Shown: positions 17,756 through 26,710, numbered from the stretch's first letter. The stretch: DNA of 64,000 bases from Streptomyces werraensis (GCA_014656175.1 BNBX01000001.1:372001-436000), one strand, 5' to 3'. A program made the numbers and translations. The notes: generated by a model from the sequence alone, not told the origin.

Positions 17756-19151
17756 GGGTGACCTCCGAGGACTCGGCGGCCCCGCGTCGGGCCGGCCGTG
17801 CCCGCCGCGCGGCGTCCGCCGGGGTGCCGTGCGGGGTGCGCAGGTAGACCAGCAGGGTGACGGCCACGCAGACCGCGTAGAAGGCGAGGAAGAACCAGAA
17901 GGCCGGCTCGCCGGTGCCGCGGCTGCCGTAGGACGCCCGGAAGGCCAGGTTGACGACGACGCCGCCGAGCGCGCCGACCGCGCCCGCGATGCCGATGACC
18001 GCGCCGGTCAGGCGGCGGGCCCGGGCGAAGGCCTCGGTCGCGTCGTGTCCCGCGGTGACGGCGGCCTCCGCCTGCCCGGCGAAGACGACCGGGATCAGCT
18101 TGTACGTGGAGCCGTTGCCCAGGCCGCTGAGCACGAACAGCACCGTGAAGACGGCGACGAACAGCGCCTGCGACCGGTGGGCCGAGGCCACCAGCAGCAG
18201 GAGCGTGCCGGCGCCCATGGCGAGGAAGTTCCAGAAGGTGACCCGGGCGCCTCCCCAGCGGTCGGCGAGCCGCCCGCCCAGCGGGCGGGACAGCGAGCCG
18301 AGCAGCGGCCCGAGGAAGGTGAGTCCGGCGGCCTCCAGCGGTGTCGCGCCGAACTGGTTCTGCAGCACGAGCCCGAAGGCGAAGCCGTACCCGATGAACG
18401 AGCCGAACGTGCCCAGGTACAGCAGCGAGATCCACCAGGTGTGCGGGTTGCCCACCGCCTCGCGCAGCGCGCCCGTCGAGGCCGGGCCCGTGTCGATGTT
18501 GTCCATGCCGAGCGCCGCGAGCACCGCGGCCAGGGCGATCAGCGGCAGGTAGGCGGCGATCACGTAGGCGGGGTGGGTGTCGCCGGCGGTGGCGATGACC
18601 AGCAGGCCGACGAGCTGGATGACGGCGACGCCCAGATTGCCGCCGCCGGCGTTGAGACCGAGCGCCCAGCCCTGGTGACGCCGGGGGAAGAAGTGGGCGA
18701 TGTTGGTGGTCGAGGAGGCGAAGTTGCCGCCGCCGACGCCCGCGGTCGCGGCGATGAGCAGGAACACCCACAGGGGTGTGCCGGGCCGCTGGACGAAGTA
18801 CAGCGCGGGCAGCGCGGGCACGAACAGCAGGACCGAGCTGAACACGGTCCAGTTCCGCCCGCCGAAGCGGGTCACGGCGTAGCTGTAGGGCAGTCGCAGC
18901 AGTGCCCCCACCAGGGTGGGGGTGACCACCAGCAGGAACTTCTCGCTCGGGGCGAAGCCCAGGCCGATGGCCGGGGACATGAACAGCACCAGGACCGACC
19001 ACATGCTCCAGATCGAGAACCCGATGTGCTCGGAGAGGACGGACAGGACGAGGTTGCGTCGGGCGACGTGCTTGCCGGTGCGCTCCCAGAACTCCTCGTC
19101 CTCCGGATCCCAGTGCTCGATCCGGCGTCGGGAGGCGCGCAGTGCCGTCAT
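17748..19151 (-). CDS. narK: Nitrate/nitrite transporter, NarK family
   Basis: The 467-residue MFS protein carries both nitrate-signature motifs, AGVGGGNFASS and SGLGNGSTYKLIP, and about 12 membrane segments. It imports nitrate or exchanges it for nitrite. ATG 19151 is preferred over TTG 19160 because GAGGAG is 9 nt upstream of the ATG but abuts the TTG. It is the first gene of the narK-nasA-flavoprotein operon. Confidence 0.93.
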   Translation of the reverse strand: MTALRASRRRIEHWDPEDEEFWERTGKHVARRNLVLSVLSEHIGFSIWSMWSVLVLFMSPAIGLGFAPSEKFLLVVTPTLVGALLRLPYSYAVTRFGGRNWTVFSSVLLFVPALPALYFVQRPGTPLWVFLLIAATAGVGGGNFASSTTNIAHFFPRRHQGWALGLNAGGGNLGVAVIQLVGLLVIATAGDTHPAYVIAAYLPLIALAAVLAALGMDNIDTGPASTGALREAVGNPHTWWISLLYLGTFGSFIGYGFAFGLVLQNQFGATPLEAAGLTFLGPLLGSLSRPLGGRLADRWGGARVTFWNFLAMGAGTLLLLVASAHRSQALFVAVFTVLFVLSGLGNGSTYKLIPVVFAGQAEAAVTAGHDATEAFARARRLTGAVIGIAGAVGALGGVVVNLAFRASYGSRGTGEPAFWFFLAFYAVCVAVTLLVYLRTPHGTPADAARRARPARRGAAESSEVTRA

Positions 19152-19289
19152 CGGGGGCAACTCCTCGGCTGGGGACGGCGGCCCGGAGGGTGGCGCCGGG
19201 CCGCCGGGCGGGGGGTGACGGGGGCGCGGGCCCGCGTGGGGGGAGGGCGGGCCCGCGCCCCGCGGAGGCGGCGGTGCGGGATCCGGGCC

Positions 19290-20858
19290 CTACGCGTCCG
19301 TCCGCTCCGCCTTGAGCAGCCGGGCCAGCTCCAGCCGCTTGATCTTGGTGGTGGCGGTCTGCGGCAGGTCGTCGAGCTTCCACTGCACGGGCTCCGCCAT
19401 CGCGGGCAGACCGGCCACCGCGGACTTCCAGGCCGCCAGGTCGAGCGGCTTGTCGTCACGGGTGCACACCACGGGCAGGGGCCTGCCGTCCTCGTCCGGG
19501 ACGATGATGACCTCGACGAGCTCGGGTATCCGGGCGAAGAGGGTGTCCTCGATCTCCAGGGTGCTGTCGATGCCCTCGATCTCGTCGACCTCCCGGTCGA
19601 GCAGGTGCAGACAGCCCCACTTGGTGCGGTAGCCCAGGTCGCCCATCCGCCACCACTCGCCGTCGGCCTGCTTCTCCCAGCGCTGGTGCTCGCCCAGGTA
19701 GGTGACGATCCGTCCGTCGGAGCGCACCTCGATGTAGCCGGGGTTGGACTTGGTGGGCCGCTTGCCGTCCCGGCTGACCACCCGGACGCCCGTCATGCCG
19801 GGGAACGGGGAGCCCACGCAGCGGCCGTCGGCGTCCGCGCCGCGCTTCTTGGAGTAGGTGCGCCCGGCGATCGGGCCGACCTCGCTCTGCCCGTACATCT
19901 GCACGAACTGCGGCGACTCGCGCCGTGACGCCTTGAGCATCAGGTGCACGGTGCGCGGGTGGATGGCGTCGAAGGTGCTGCTGAAGTACTTCACGTTGGC
20001 CAGCGGCCGGCGCGGGTCGTCGACCAGCACCTCCCAGCGCAGGAACGTGTTGGGGTGCGCCTCTATCAGGCCGGGCGGGGCCTGGCGGAACACCTCGGCC
20101 ACGACCTCCGGGTCGTCGTCCCGGAGGATGATCATGGGGTGTCCCTGGAGGATCGTGATGGGCATCGCGGTGAACATCCGCGAGTGCACGAACGACACGT
20201 GGATGGCCACCGGTTCGCTGCGGCCCACCAGGGAGGCCACCGTGCCCTGCGGGCGGTAGCGGGCCTGGAAGGTGCGCCCGGTGTGCACCGCCAGCTTGGG
20301 CGTTCCGGTGGTGCCGGAGGTGTGGGTGACCAGCGTCGGGTGGTCCGGGGGCATGGTCACCGGCTCGACCCGGGCCGAACCGGCCAGCGAGGCGAGCGTG
20401 ACGGCCTCGTCGTGGCTGCCGGAGGCCAGGAGCACCTGCCGGGCCAGACCGAAGATCTCGGCGGGCAGGTGGTGGTCCAGCTTGTCCTGGTCGGTCACCA
20501 GGTAGGGCCGGTCCACGCGGCGCACCAGCTCGCACACGGTGGCGCCGTCGAGCTTCGGGGACAGCAGGACCGGGACGGCGCCGATCCTGGCCGTGGAGCA
20601 GGCCAGGAGCGTGATGTCGAACCCGTTGGTCTTGTGGACGACCACACGCTCCCCGGGCCGGACGCCGGCCGCCCACAGCCGGGAGGCGAGGTCGTCCACG
20701 AGGTCGGCGACCTCCGTGAGCGTCATGCGGCGCCCGCGTTCCGGGGCGACGTCGAGATCATGGTCGAGAATCACGGGATTCGCCGGATGCCGGGCCGCGG
20801 CCCGGTCGAAGAGCGTGCCCAGCCGAATTCCCTTGTTTCCGATGCGCTGGAGAAACAT
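19290..20858 (-). CDS. Class I adenylate-forming enzyme (acyl-CoA ligase-like; possible diazotase)
   Basis: The 522-residue ANL-superfamily protein has the phosphate loop THTSGTTGTPK at about 178-188, MYGQSEVGP (A5), WWRMGDLGYR (A7) and a C-terminal lysine K505 in TATTKIKR. The A8 hinge is odd: where GRxKDxIxxGG is normal it reads DREVDEIEGIDSTLEIED, without the glycine pair. CoA ligation, amide formation, or nitrite activation as in CreM, AvaA6 and Tri17 relatives are possible. It sits directly upstream of the nitrate-reduction operon. ATG with GGAGAGG about 8 nt upstream. The fold is certain; the reaction is not. Confidence 0.85.
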   Translation of the reverse strand: MFLQRIGNKGIRLGTLFDRAAARHPANPVILDHDLDVAPERGRRMTLTEVADLVDDLASRLWAAGVRPGERVVVHKTNGFDITLLACSTARIGAVPVLLSPKLDGATVCELVRRVDRPYLVTDQDKLDHHLPAEIFGLARQVLLASGSHDEAVTLASLAGSARVEPVTMPPDHPTLVTHTSGTTGTPKLAVHTGRTFQARYRPQGTVASLVGRSEPVAIHVSFVHSRMFTAMPITILQGHPMIILRDDDPEVVAEVFRQAPPGLIEAHPNTFLRWEVLVDDPRRPLANVKYFSSTFDAIHPRTVHLMLKASRRESPQFVQMYGQSEVGPIAGRTYSKKRGADADGRCVGSPFPGMTGVRVVSRDGKRPTKSNPGYIEVRSDGRIVTYLGEHQRWEKQADGEWWRMGDLGYRTKWGCLHLLDREVDEIEGIDSTLEIEDTLFARIPELVEVIIVPDEDGRPLPVVCTRDDKPLDLAAWKSAVAGLPAMAEPVQWKLDDLPQTATTKIKRLELARLLKAERTDA

Positions 20859-20947
20859 CTGCCCACCCTCTCCTCCGCCGTGACTGTTCCGCAGCCGTGC
20901 GGCGGGCCGTTTGAATTCGGGCTCCCGTACGGATCAACGGGAATGTG

Positions 20948-21490
20948 TCACCGCTTTTCGATGACGTCCTTGATGCGCTTCAGCGTGGCGTCGAGGTCCT
21001 GCTCGAGCTTGGCGGTCCAGTCGGCCACGAAGCGCTTGCGGTCGTCCTCGTCGAGGTCTGCGACGATCTTGTGGATGCCGGCCGTGGCCCGGCCCATGCG
21101 GAAGTGGTGGGTGAGCACGCAGCCGTCCCCGGCGGGCTCCATGTCGAAGCCCCAGATGCTCTCCTGGTCCTCGCGGGCGTGGGTGAGCATCATCCACCGG
21201 AAGGTGCGGCCGGGCTCGGCGGCGGTGATGCGGCACTCGGTGTGCCAGACGCCGCGCACCAGGGGCGCCCAGGCGACGACGTCCTCGCTGCGGAGGTTCT
21301 CGCCGCGGAAGACGGCGCCGACGGTGGACGGTTCGCCGGAGACCCACGTGCCGCCCCGGCATTCGGGGCTCCATTCGGCACTGCGCGGCAGATCGCTGAC
21401 GACGGAGTAGACCTCGAGCGGGGTCGCGGAAATGTGAATGTCGGCCTTGAGCTCGAAGAGCGGCGAGGTGTCGATGATTGACTGAGTCAT
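20948..21490 (-). CDS. SRPBCC (START/polyketide cyclase-like) protein
   Basis: The 180-residue protein fits the SRPBCC ligand-binding fold: KADIHISATPLEVYSVVSDLPRSAEW at the start, a central SEDVVAWAPLVRG...W region and a long C-terminal helix (DWTAKLEQDLDATLKRIKDV). Members bind hydrophobic or aromatic ligands and include cyclases, aromatases and reductase-like proteins. It is probably co-transcribed with the downstream adenylating enzyme. No clear Shine-Dalgarno precedes the ATG. Its role is unknown. Confidence 0.8.
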   Translation of the reverse strand: MTQSIIDTSPLFELKADIHISATPLEVYSVVSDLPRSAEWSPECRGGTWVSGEPSTVGAVFRGENLRSEDVVAWAPLVRGVWHTECRITAAEPGRTFRWMMLTHAREDQESIWGFDMEPAGDGCVLTHHFRMGRATAGIHKIVADLDEDDRKRFVADWTAKLEQDLDATLKRIKDVIEKR

Positions 21491-21544
21491 GTGCAGAATT
21501 CTGTCGAGGCCGCCCGGCGCCGGTCAAAGAGCGGCTTTCTCATT

Positions 21545-21557
21545 TGTCAGGTCCGAA
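21545..21557. promoter_or_regulatory. Candidate operator upstream of the SRPBCC gene
   Basis: TGTCAGGTCCGAA lies about 55 nt upstream of the SRPBCC start. It nearly matches TGTCAGGTCGGAA at 22647-22659 upstream of the neighbouring oxidoreductase gene. A shared regulator, perhaps the adjacent LAL protein, is a plausible inference. Confidence 0.4.
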
Positions 21558-21594
21558 TTCCCGCATTTCACCGGCGCCGTTCACCCCGCCCGGC

Positions 21595-22581
21595 TCAGGC
21601 CCCGTCGGTGACGCTCAGCACGAGTTTTCCGTGCACCTTGCCCTCCTCGAGCCGGCGGTGGGCCTCGGCGGCGTCGCTCAGATGCAGCCGCTCGACCGCA
21701 CGGGGCCTCAGACGGCCGTCGGCGACCAGCCGGTTGACGGCACTGGCGGCCTCGGCGAGCTCCTCGGCGGTGGCGTGCGAGATGGCGAAGCCGTGGATCG
21801 AACGGTCCCTCAGGTACAGCGGGCCCACCGGGAGCACGGGCCGGGAGCGCAGTCCGGCGAGCAGCACGATCCGCCCCCGCCCGGCGAGCAGGTCCACCGC
21901 GGTCTCCAGGTCGTTGGTGCCGGAGGCGTCGAGGTAGAGGTCGGCGCCCGCCGGGGCGGCGGCGCGGATGCGCCCGGGCACGTCGGGGTCCCGGTAGTCG
22001 ACGACGTGGTCGGCGCCGAGTCCGCGGCAGTACGCGGCGTCCCGCGCGGAGGCGACGGCCACGACCCGGGCGCCCGCCGCGGCGGCCATCACCACCAGGG
22101 CGCTCCCGACGTTCCCGCCCGCGCCGACGACCACGACGGTCTCGCCGGAGCGGAGCCGCCCGTGGGTGAACAGGCCGAGGTAGGCGGTCGCGGCCGGATG
22201 GGCCAGCGCGACGGTCTCGTACGGGTCGGCGCTCTCCGGCAGGCGGTACAGCCGGTCGACGGGCACCACCACCCGCTCGGCGGCGGCCCCCTGACGGCCG
22301 TCGTGGCCGAGGCTGTTGCACCACACCCGGTCGCCGGGCCGGAACCGGTGGACTCCGGTGCCGACCGCGGCGACGGTGCCGGTGAGGTCCCGGCCTATGA
22401 CGAAGGGGAAGGTGAGCGGGGTGCGCCAGGCGCCCGAGCGCACGAAGGTGTCGACGTGGTTGACCGAGACGGCCGTGACGTCCACCAGGACGTCGGTCGG
22501 CCCCGGTTCCGGCGTGGGCTGATCACCGTAACGGATGACGTCCGGAGATCCGAGCTGTTCAATGTAGGCAGCACGCATCAT
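21595..22581 (-). CDS. Zeta-crystallin/quinone oxidoreductase-type medium-chain dehydrogenase
   Basis: This MDR-superfamily protein (about 328 residues) has a GroES-like N-terminal half (VSVNHVDTFVRSGAW, FVIGRDLTGTVAAVG, FRPGDRVWCNSLGHDG) and an NADPH-binding fold (VVVVGAGGNVGSALVVMAAAAGARV). Zinc-ligand cysteines are absent, so it belongs to the NADPH:quinone reductase branch. It reduces quinones or enones. ATG 22581 (or 22578) is chosen; a TTG at 22599 is possible, but neither has a good ribosome site. It belongs to the accessory cluster. Confidence 0.87.
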   Translation of the reverse strand: MMRAAYIEQLGSPDVIRYGDQPTPEPGPTDVLVDVTAVSVNHVDTFVRSGAWRTPLTFPFVIGRDLTGTVAAVGTGVHRFRPGDRVWCNSLGHDGRQGAAAERVVVPVDRLYRLPESADPYETVALAHPAATAYLGLFTHGRLRSGETVVVVGAGGNVGSALVVMAAAAGARVVAVASARDAAYCRGLGADHVVDYRDPDVPGRIRAAAPAGADLYLDASGTNDLETAVDLLAGRGRIVLLAGLRSRPVLPVGPLYLRDRSIHGFAISHATAEELAEAASAVNRLVADGRLRPRAVERLHLSDAAEAHRRLEEGKVHGKLVLSVTDGA

Positions 22582-22640
22582 GGTCACGGATTCTGGCAAA
22601 GAGGCCCCGGCCTCGTCCGCGAGCGGCCCGGACGCCGCGA

Positions 22641-22677
22641 CGGATCTGTCAGGTCGGAACCATCTCTGTCAGATCCG
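22641..22677. promoter_or_regulatory. Composite operator: inverted repeat plus phased direct repeat
   Basis: CGGATCTG (22641-22648) and CAGATCCG (22670-22677) form an 8-bp inverted repeat. Inside it TGTCAGGTCGG (22647) and TGTCAGATCCG (22667) are direct repeats exactly 20 bp apart, that is two helical turns. It lies between the LAL stop and the oxidoreductase start, so it could control the oxidoreductase or act as a weak terminator. Confidence 0.45.
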
Positions 22678-22682
22678 CCCCT

Positions 22683-25316
22683 TCAGACCAGGTTGAGACG
22701 GGCCAGTTCCCTCCGGGAGCCGACGCCCAGCTTGGGATAGGCCTTGTACAGATGGTGCTCGACGGTCCTGCGGCTGAGGAACAGCTGCGCGGCGATCTCC
22801 CGGCTGCTGTTGCCGTCGGCCGCCAGCCGGACCACCTGCAGCTCCTGCGGGGTCAGCCGGTCGAGGACGTTCTCCGCGGTGGCCTTCGCGCTCGTCGTCG
22901 CGTCACCCGCCGCCCGCAGCTCCGCACGCGCGCGCTCCGCCCAGGGCACGGCGCGCAGCCCTTCGAAGTCCTCCAGGGCGGACCGGAGCATGTCACGCGC
23001 CTCGGTGCGGCGCCTGGCCCTGCGCAGCCACTCCCCGTACAGCAGCGAGGTACGGGCCCGCTCGAAGGGCCGCCGGCCCTGTCCGTGCAGCCGGGCCGCC
23101 TCCCGGTAGTCCTCCTCGCGCCCGTCGACCAGCGCCCGGCACCGGTGGGCCACCGCCAGCGCCCACGGCTGCCGGCCGGCCCGCGCCCAGGCCTCGAAGG
23201 CGCGCATCGGCCGCTCGGCCCGCTCGGTCTGCCCGAGCCGTACCGCGGCCTCCACCTGATCGGCGACGGTGGCCATGGCCATCGCCATGTGGCGCTGCGG
23301 CCCCGGGCCGGCGGCGGTCTCCAGCCGGCCGAGGGCCGCCTCGTAGTCGCCGCGCGCCAGTTCCAGCAGGCTCAGGGCGCTCTCGCCGGCCACCCGTCCG
23401 GCGTCGGGGACGTCCCGCACGAGGTCGCGGCAGCGCTGCTCGTCGCCCTCGATCGCCGCGATCCGGGCGGGAACGCCGCCCAGCCAGGCGACGCGCTCGC
23501 GCAGCCCGGTGTCGCGGGCGATCTCCACGGCCTCGGCCACCGACGCCTCGGCGTCCCGGTGGGCCCCGGCCAGCACCTGGCGTTCCGCCAGCAGGTGCAG
23601 GGCCTGGGGCAGGGCGCCGATGAGGCCCTGCGCGCGGCAGCGGGACACCTCGGCCGCGGCCAGTTCCATGGCGGTGGAGTCGTCGCCGAGCAGGATCGCG
23701 CTGTGCAGGGCGCGCGTGCGGGCCGCGTCCGATCCGTCCTGGCCCGCGGCGACGGCGCGCTCCAGCAGGGGCAGTCCGCGGGCGTAGTCGTCGTCGACGA
23801 GGTGGGCCATGCCCTCCACCATCGGGTCGGCCTCCCCGAGGGACGCCAGCCGCTCGGCGGCCTCCCGCACGGAGTCCGCGTCGCCGGCGAACCAGCCGTA
23901 CGTGGCACCGGTGCGGAGCATGGCGGGGCCGAGACCGGGACCGGCCGCGTGCGTCCGCCGCAGCAGCAGGCGGGCGGCCTCGCGCCGGTCCCCCGACTCG
24001 AACATCACGGCGGCTCGTACGGGGGCGAGCCGGGCCAGGTCCTCCGGCTCGGGGCTCGACCGCTCGGCCTGCTCGGCCAGGTCCCGGGCCTGGCCGGCGT
24101 GCCCGGCGTTCAGCGCGCAGGCCGCGGCGTCGGTGAGCCGGTGGGCCTGGGCGCGACGGTCGGGGGTGAGCCGGGCGGCCTGCTGGTGCAGGAGGGAGGC
24201 GGCGGCGTAGGCGCTGCGGTCGGCGGCCCGCTCGGCGGCGGCGACCAGTTCGGAGGCGACCTCGTCGTCGGGTGAGGTCGTGGCCAGGGGCAGGTGGCGG
24301 GCCCGGCAGTCCGGGTCCTCCGCGGCGTCGGCCAGCGCCTGGTGGGCGGCGATCCGCCGGGCCAGCACGGCTCCCTGGTAGGCGGCGGTCCCGATCAGCG
24401 GGTGGCGGAAGACGACGGTGCTCTCGGTCACCTGGATCAGCCCCGCCCGCTCCGCGTCCTCCAGGTCCTCCAGACCCACGCCGAGCGTGCGGGCCGCCTT
24501 CATCTGCAGCGGCAGGTCGCCCCGCCCCTCGGCGGCGGCGAACAGCAGCGCCAGCCGCGTCTTCTCGGGGAGCGCGGCGATCTGGGTGCGGTACGACGAC
24601 AGCACCCGGTCGGCGACGGTCACGGGCGTGAAGCTCCCGGGGTCGTCGCGGCGGGCGGCGCCGAACTCGATGAGCGCCAGCGGGTTCCCGGCGGACTCGG
24701 CGATGACCTGGTCCCGCAGGGCGGGGGGCAGTCCCAGGTCGGCGAGGAGACTCACCGCGTCGCCGGTGTCGAGCCGGGAGGGGCGCAGCTCGGTGAGCCC
24801 GGGGGCGGCGAACCCCTCGTCCCGGGTGGCGAACACCATGGCCACCTGCTCGGCGGCGAGCCGGCGGGCGGCGAAGAGGAGCGCGTCGGAGGTGGCCTGA
24901 TCCAGCCACTGGGCGTCGTCCACCAGGCACAGCAGCGGCCCCTGCTCGGCCAGGTCCGCCAGGAGCGTGAGGACGGCCAGCCCGGTCAGGAACCTGTCCC
25001 GCGTCGGGGTGCGGCCCGCCCCGAGGACCGCCCGCAGGGCGTCCGCCTGGGGTTCGGGCAACCCGTCCAGCCGGTCCTGCACGGGCCACAGCAGCTGCAC
25101 CAGCCCGCCGAAGGCCAGGTCCGCCTCCGGCTCGACCCCGGTGACCCGCAGAACCCGCATGCCCGCCGCCGACGCCGACTGCGCCGTCCGGTCGAGCAGG
25201 GCCGTCTTCCCGATGCCCGCCTCACCGCGCAGGACCAGGGCACCGCTGCGTCCCTCGCGGGCCCCGGCGGTCAGTTCTTCGAGCGCCGCAAGCTCGGCGG
25301 ACCTGCCGTACAGCAC
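22683..25316 (-). CDS. LAL-type large LuxR-family regulator
   Basis: The roughly 877-residue protein has an N-terminal AAA-type ATPase (Walker A GEAGIGKTALLD; Walker B LLCLVDDAQWLD), a long tetratricopeptide-like middle region and a C-terminal LuxR helix-turn-helix (LTPQELQVVRLAADGNSSREIAAQLFLSRRTVEHHLYK). Such LALs commonly activate natural-product clusters. GTG 25316 (VLYGRSAEL) is preferred because LAL proteins usually begin at this motif; an in-frame TTG at 25358 would add 14 residues. It is divergent from the Old Yellow Enzyme gene. Confidence 0.92.
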   Translation of the reverse strand: MLYGRSAELAALEELTAGAREGRSGALVLRGEAGIGKTALLDRTAQSASAAGMRVLRVTGVEPEADLAFGGLVQLLWPVQDRLDGLPEPQADALRAVLGAGRTPTRDRFLTGLAVLTLLADLAEQGPLLCLVDDAQWLDQATSDALLFAARRLAAEQVAMVFATRDEGFAAPGLTELRPSRLDTGDAVSLLADLGLPPALRDQVIAESAGNPLALIEFGAARRDDPGSFTPVTVADRVLSSYRTQIAALPEKTRLALLFAAAEGRGDLPLQMKAARTLGVGLEDLEDAERAGLIQVTESTVVFRHPLIGTAAYQGAVLARRIAAHQALADAAEDPDCRARHLPLATTSPDDEVASELVAAAERAADRSAYAAASLLHQQAARLTPDRRAQAHRLTDAAACALNAGHAGQARDLAEQAERSSPEPEDLARLAPVRAAVMFESGDRREAARLLLRRTHAAGPGLGPAMLRTGATYGWFAGDADSVREAAERLASLGEADPMVEGMAHLVDDDYARGLPLLERAVAAGQDGSDAARTRALHSAILLGDDSTAMELAAAEVSRCRAQGLIGALPQALHLLAERQVLAGAHRDAEASVAEAVEIARDTGLRERVAWLGGVPARIAAIEGDEQRCRDLVRDVPDAGRVAGESALSLLELARGDYEAALGRLETAAGPGPQRHMAMAMATVADQVEAAVRLGQTERAERPMRAFEAWARAGRQPWALAVAHRCRALVDGREEDYREAARLHGQGRRPFERARTSLLYGEWLRRARRRTEARDMLRSALEDFEGLRAVPWAERARAELRAAGDATTSAKATAENVLDRLTPQELQVVRLAADGNSSREIAAQLFLSRRTVEHHLYKAYPKLGVGSRRELARLNLV

Positions 25317-25461
25317 GTAGGTGCCCCCACTCCCCTGATGCGGCCCGCCGGTAGGCAAGCCGTGCCGACGTACGTATCCGGTTTCAGAAATGTTACTGAT
25401 TCGGCCTGACCTCCCCCCTTCCTACGGTGTGGAACAAGCCGGTTCCCCGATGGAGGAGATC
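25317..25461. promoter_or_regulatory. Divergent promoter region between LAL regulator and OYE gene
   Basis: This 145-nt, locally AT-richer stretch (around 25380-25420) separates two divergent genes. On the minus strand GTCAGGCCGAA at about 25400-25410 resembles the TGTCAGGTCCGAA sites upstream of the SRPBCC and oxidoreductase genes, with one base missing. No confident -10/-35 pair could be fixed. Confidence 0.35.
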
Positions 25462-26535
25462 GTGAGCCACTTCTTCGAACCGCTGCCCCTGGGCAAGCTG
25501 ACGCTGCCCAACCGGCTCGTCATGGCGCCGATGACGCGCAGCCGGGCCAAGGGCGGCGTACAGACCCCGCTGGCCGCCGACTACTACGGACAGCGCGCCG
25601 GAGCGGGCCTCATCATCACCGAGGGCACGCAGCCCTGCGTGATCGGGCAGGGTTACATCGACACACCGGGCGTGCACACGCCCGAGCAGGTGGAGGCATG
25701 GCGTCGGGTGACCGACGCGGTGCACGAGCGGCAGGGCCGGATCTTCGTGCAGATCATGCACTCCGGCCGTATCGGGCACCCGAGCCTCTACCCCGACGGC
25801 GCACTGCCGCTGGCCCCCTCGGCGGTGGCCTCGGGCGGCCGGATGTACACGCCGGAGGGCATGCTGGACCACCCCACGCCCAGGGCCATGGACCTGGAGG
25901 ACATCGCCCGGGCGGTGGAGGACCACATCTCGGCCGCCAAGTGCGCGATGGACGCCGGGTTCGACGGTGTGGAGCTGCACGGAGCCAACGGCTACCTGAT
26001 CCACCAGTTCCTCGCCGACAACACCAACCTGCGCACCGACGCCTACGGCGGCAGCGTCGACAACCGCATCCGCTTCGCCGTCGAGGTCGCCCAGGCGGTC
26101 AGCGACGCGATCGGTCCTGAGCGGGTCGGCATCCGCCTCTCCCCCGCCAACACCACCAACGGCATCGAGGAGAGCGACTCCGCCGCGCTGTACGAGGCCC
26201 TGATCCGCGCTCTGGCGCCGCTCAACCTGGCCTACGTCCACCTGATGGAGTTCGGCGGCCGTGACATCACGAAGCTGATCCGACGCGAGTGGCCGGGCGT
26301 CCTGATCCTCAACCCGCACGCCACGGGCGAGGAGGCGGCGGTGACGCCCGAGGCCGCCGAGGAGGTCCTGGCGGAGGGCCTGTGCGACGCGGTGAGCATC
26401 GGCTCGCTGTGGCTCGCCAACCCCGACCTGCCCGCGCGGATCAAGGCCGGCGGCCCGTACAACACGCCCGACCCGGAGACCTTCTACGGAGGCGACCACC
26501 GGGGCTACACCGACTACCCGACGCTGGACGGCTGA
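25462..26535 (+). CDS. Old Yellow Enzyme-family alkene reductase
   Basis: The 357-residue FMN protein begins SHFFEPLPLGKLTLPNRLVMAPMTRSRA and has the substrate-anchoring His/Asn pair in ELHGANGYL, followed by QFLADNTNLRTDAYGGS and IRLSPANTTNGI. It reduces activated C=C bonds with NADPH. GTG at 25462 is chosen because GGAGGAG precedes it and the family N terminus starts there; ATG 25450 would add four residues. It may reduce a cluster intermediate. Confidence 0.93.
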   Translation: MSHFFEPLPLGKLTLPNRLVMAPMTRSRAKGGVQTPLAADYYGQRAGAGLIITEGTQPCVIGQGYIDTPGVHTPEQVEAWRRVTDAVHERQGRIFVQIMHSGRIGHPSLYPDGALPLAPSAVASGGRMYTPEGMLDHPTPRAMDLEDIARAVEDHISAAKCAMDAGFDGVELHGANGYLIHQFLADNTNLRTDAYGGSVDNRIRFAVEVAQAVSDAIGPERVGIRLSPANTTNGIEESDSAALYEALIRALAPLNLAYVHLMEFGGRDITKLIRREWPGVLILNPHATGEEAAVTPEAAEEVLAEGLCDAVSIGSLWLANPDLPARIKAGGPYNTPDPETFYGGDHRGYTDYPTLDG

Positions 26536-26710
26536 TCCCCCGGGCAGGGACGGCAGCGGGGCTCCCGGCCGGCGCCCGGCCCGGCCGCCCCGCTCGCCTC
26601 CTGCCCCGATCCCCGACTCCCTGGCCCGGCCGGCGCCTTCTCCCCCGAAGGGCTGCACGCCGGACCGGGCCAGGGTGGTCCAGCGACGACCGACCGCTCA
26701 GGGAGCACCG

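Noticed and set aside
15776..17761. A plus-strand open frame of 661 codons
   Set aside because: It is the antisense shadow of nasA, whose iron-sulfur and molybdopterin motifs are clear.
25390..25461. A 24-residue N-terminal extension of the Old Yellow Enzyme
   Set aside because: It has no ribosome site and falls outside the family N terminus; GTG 25462 follows GGAGGAG.
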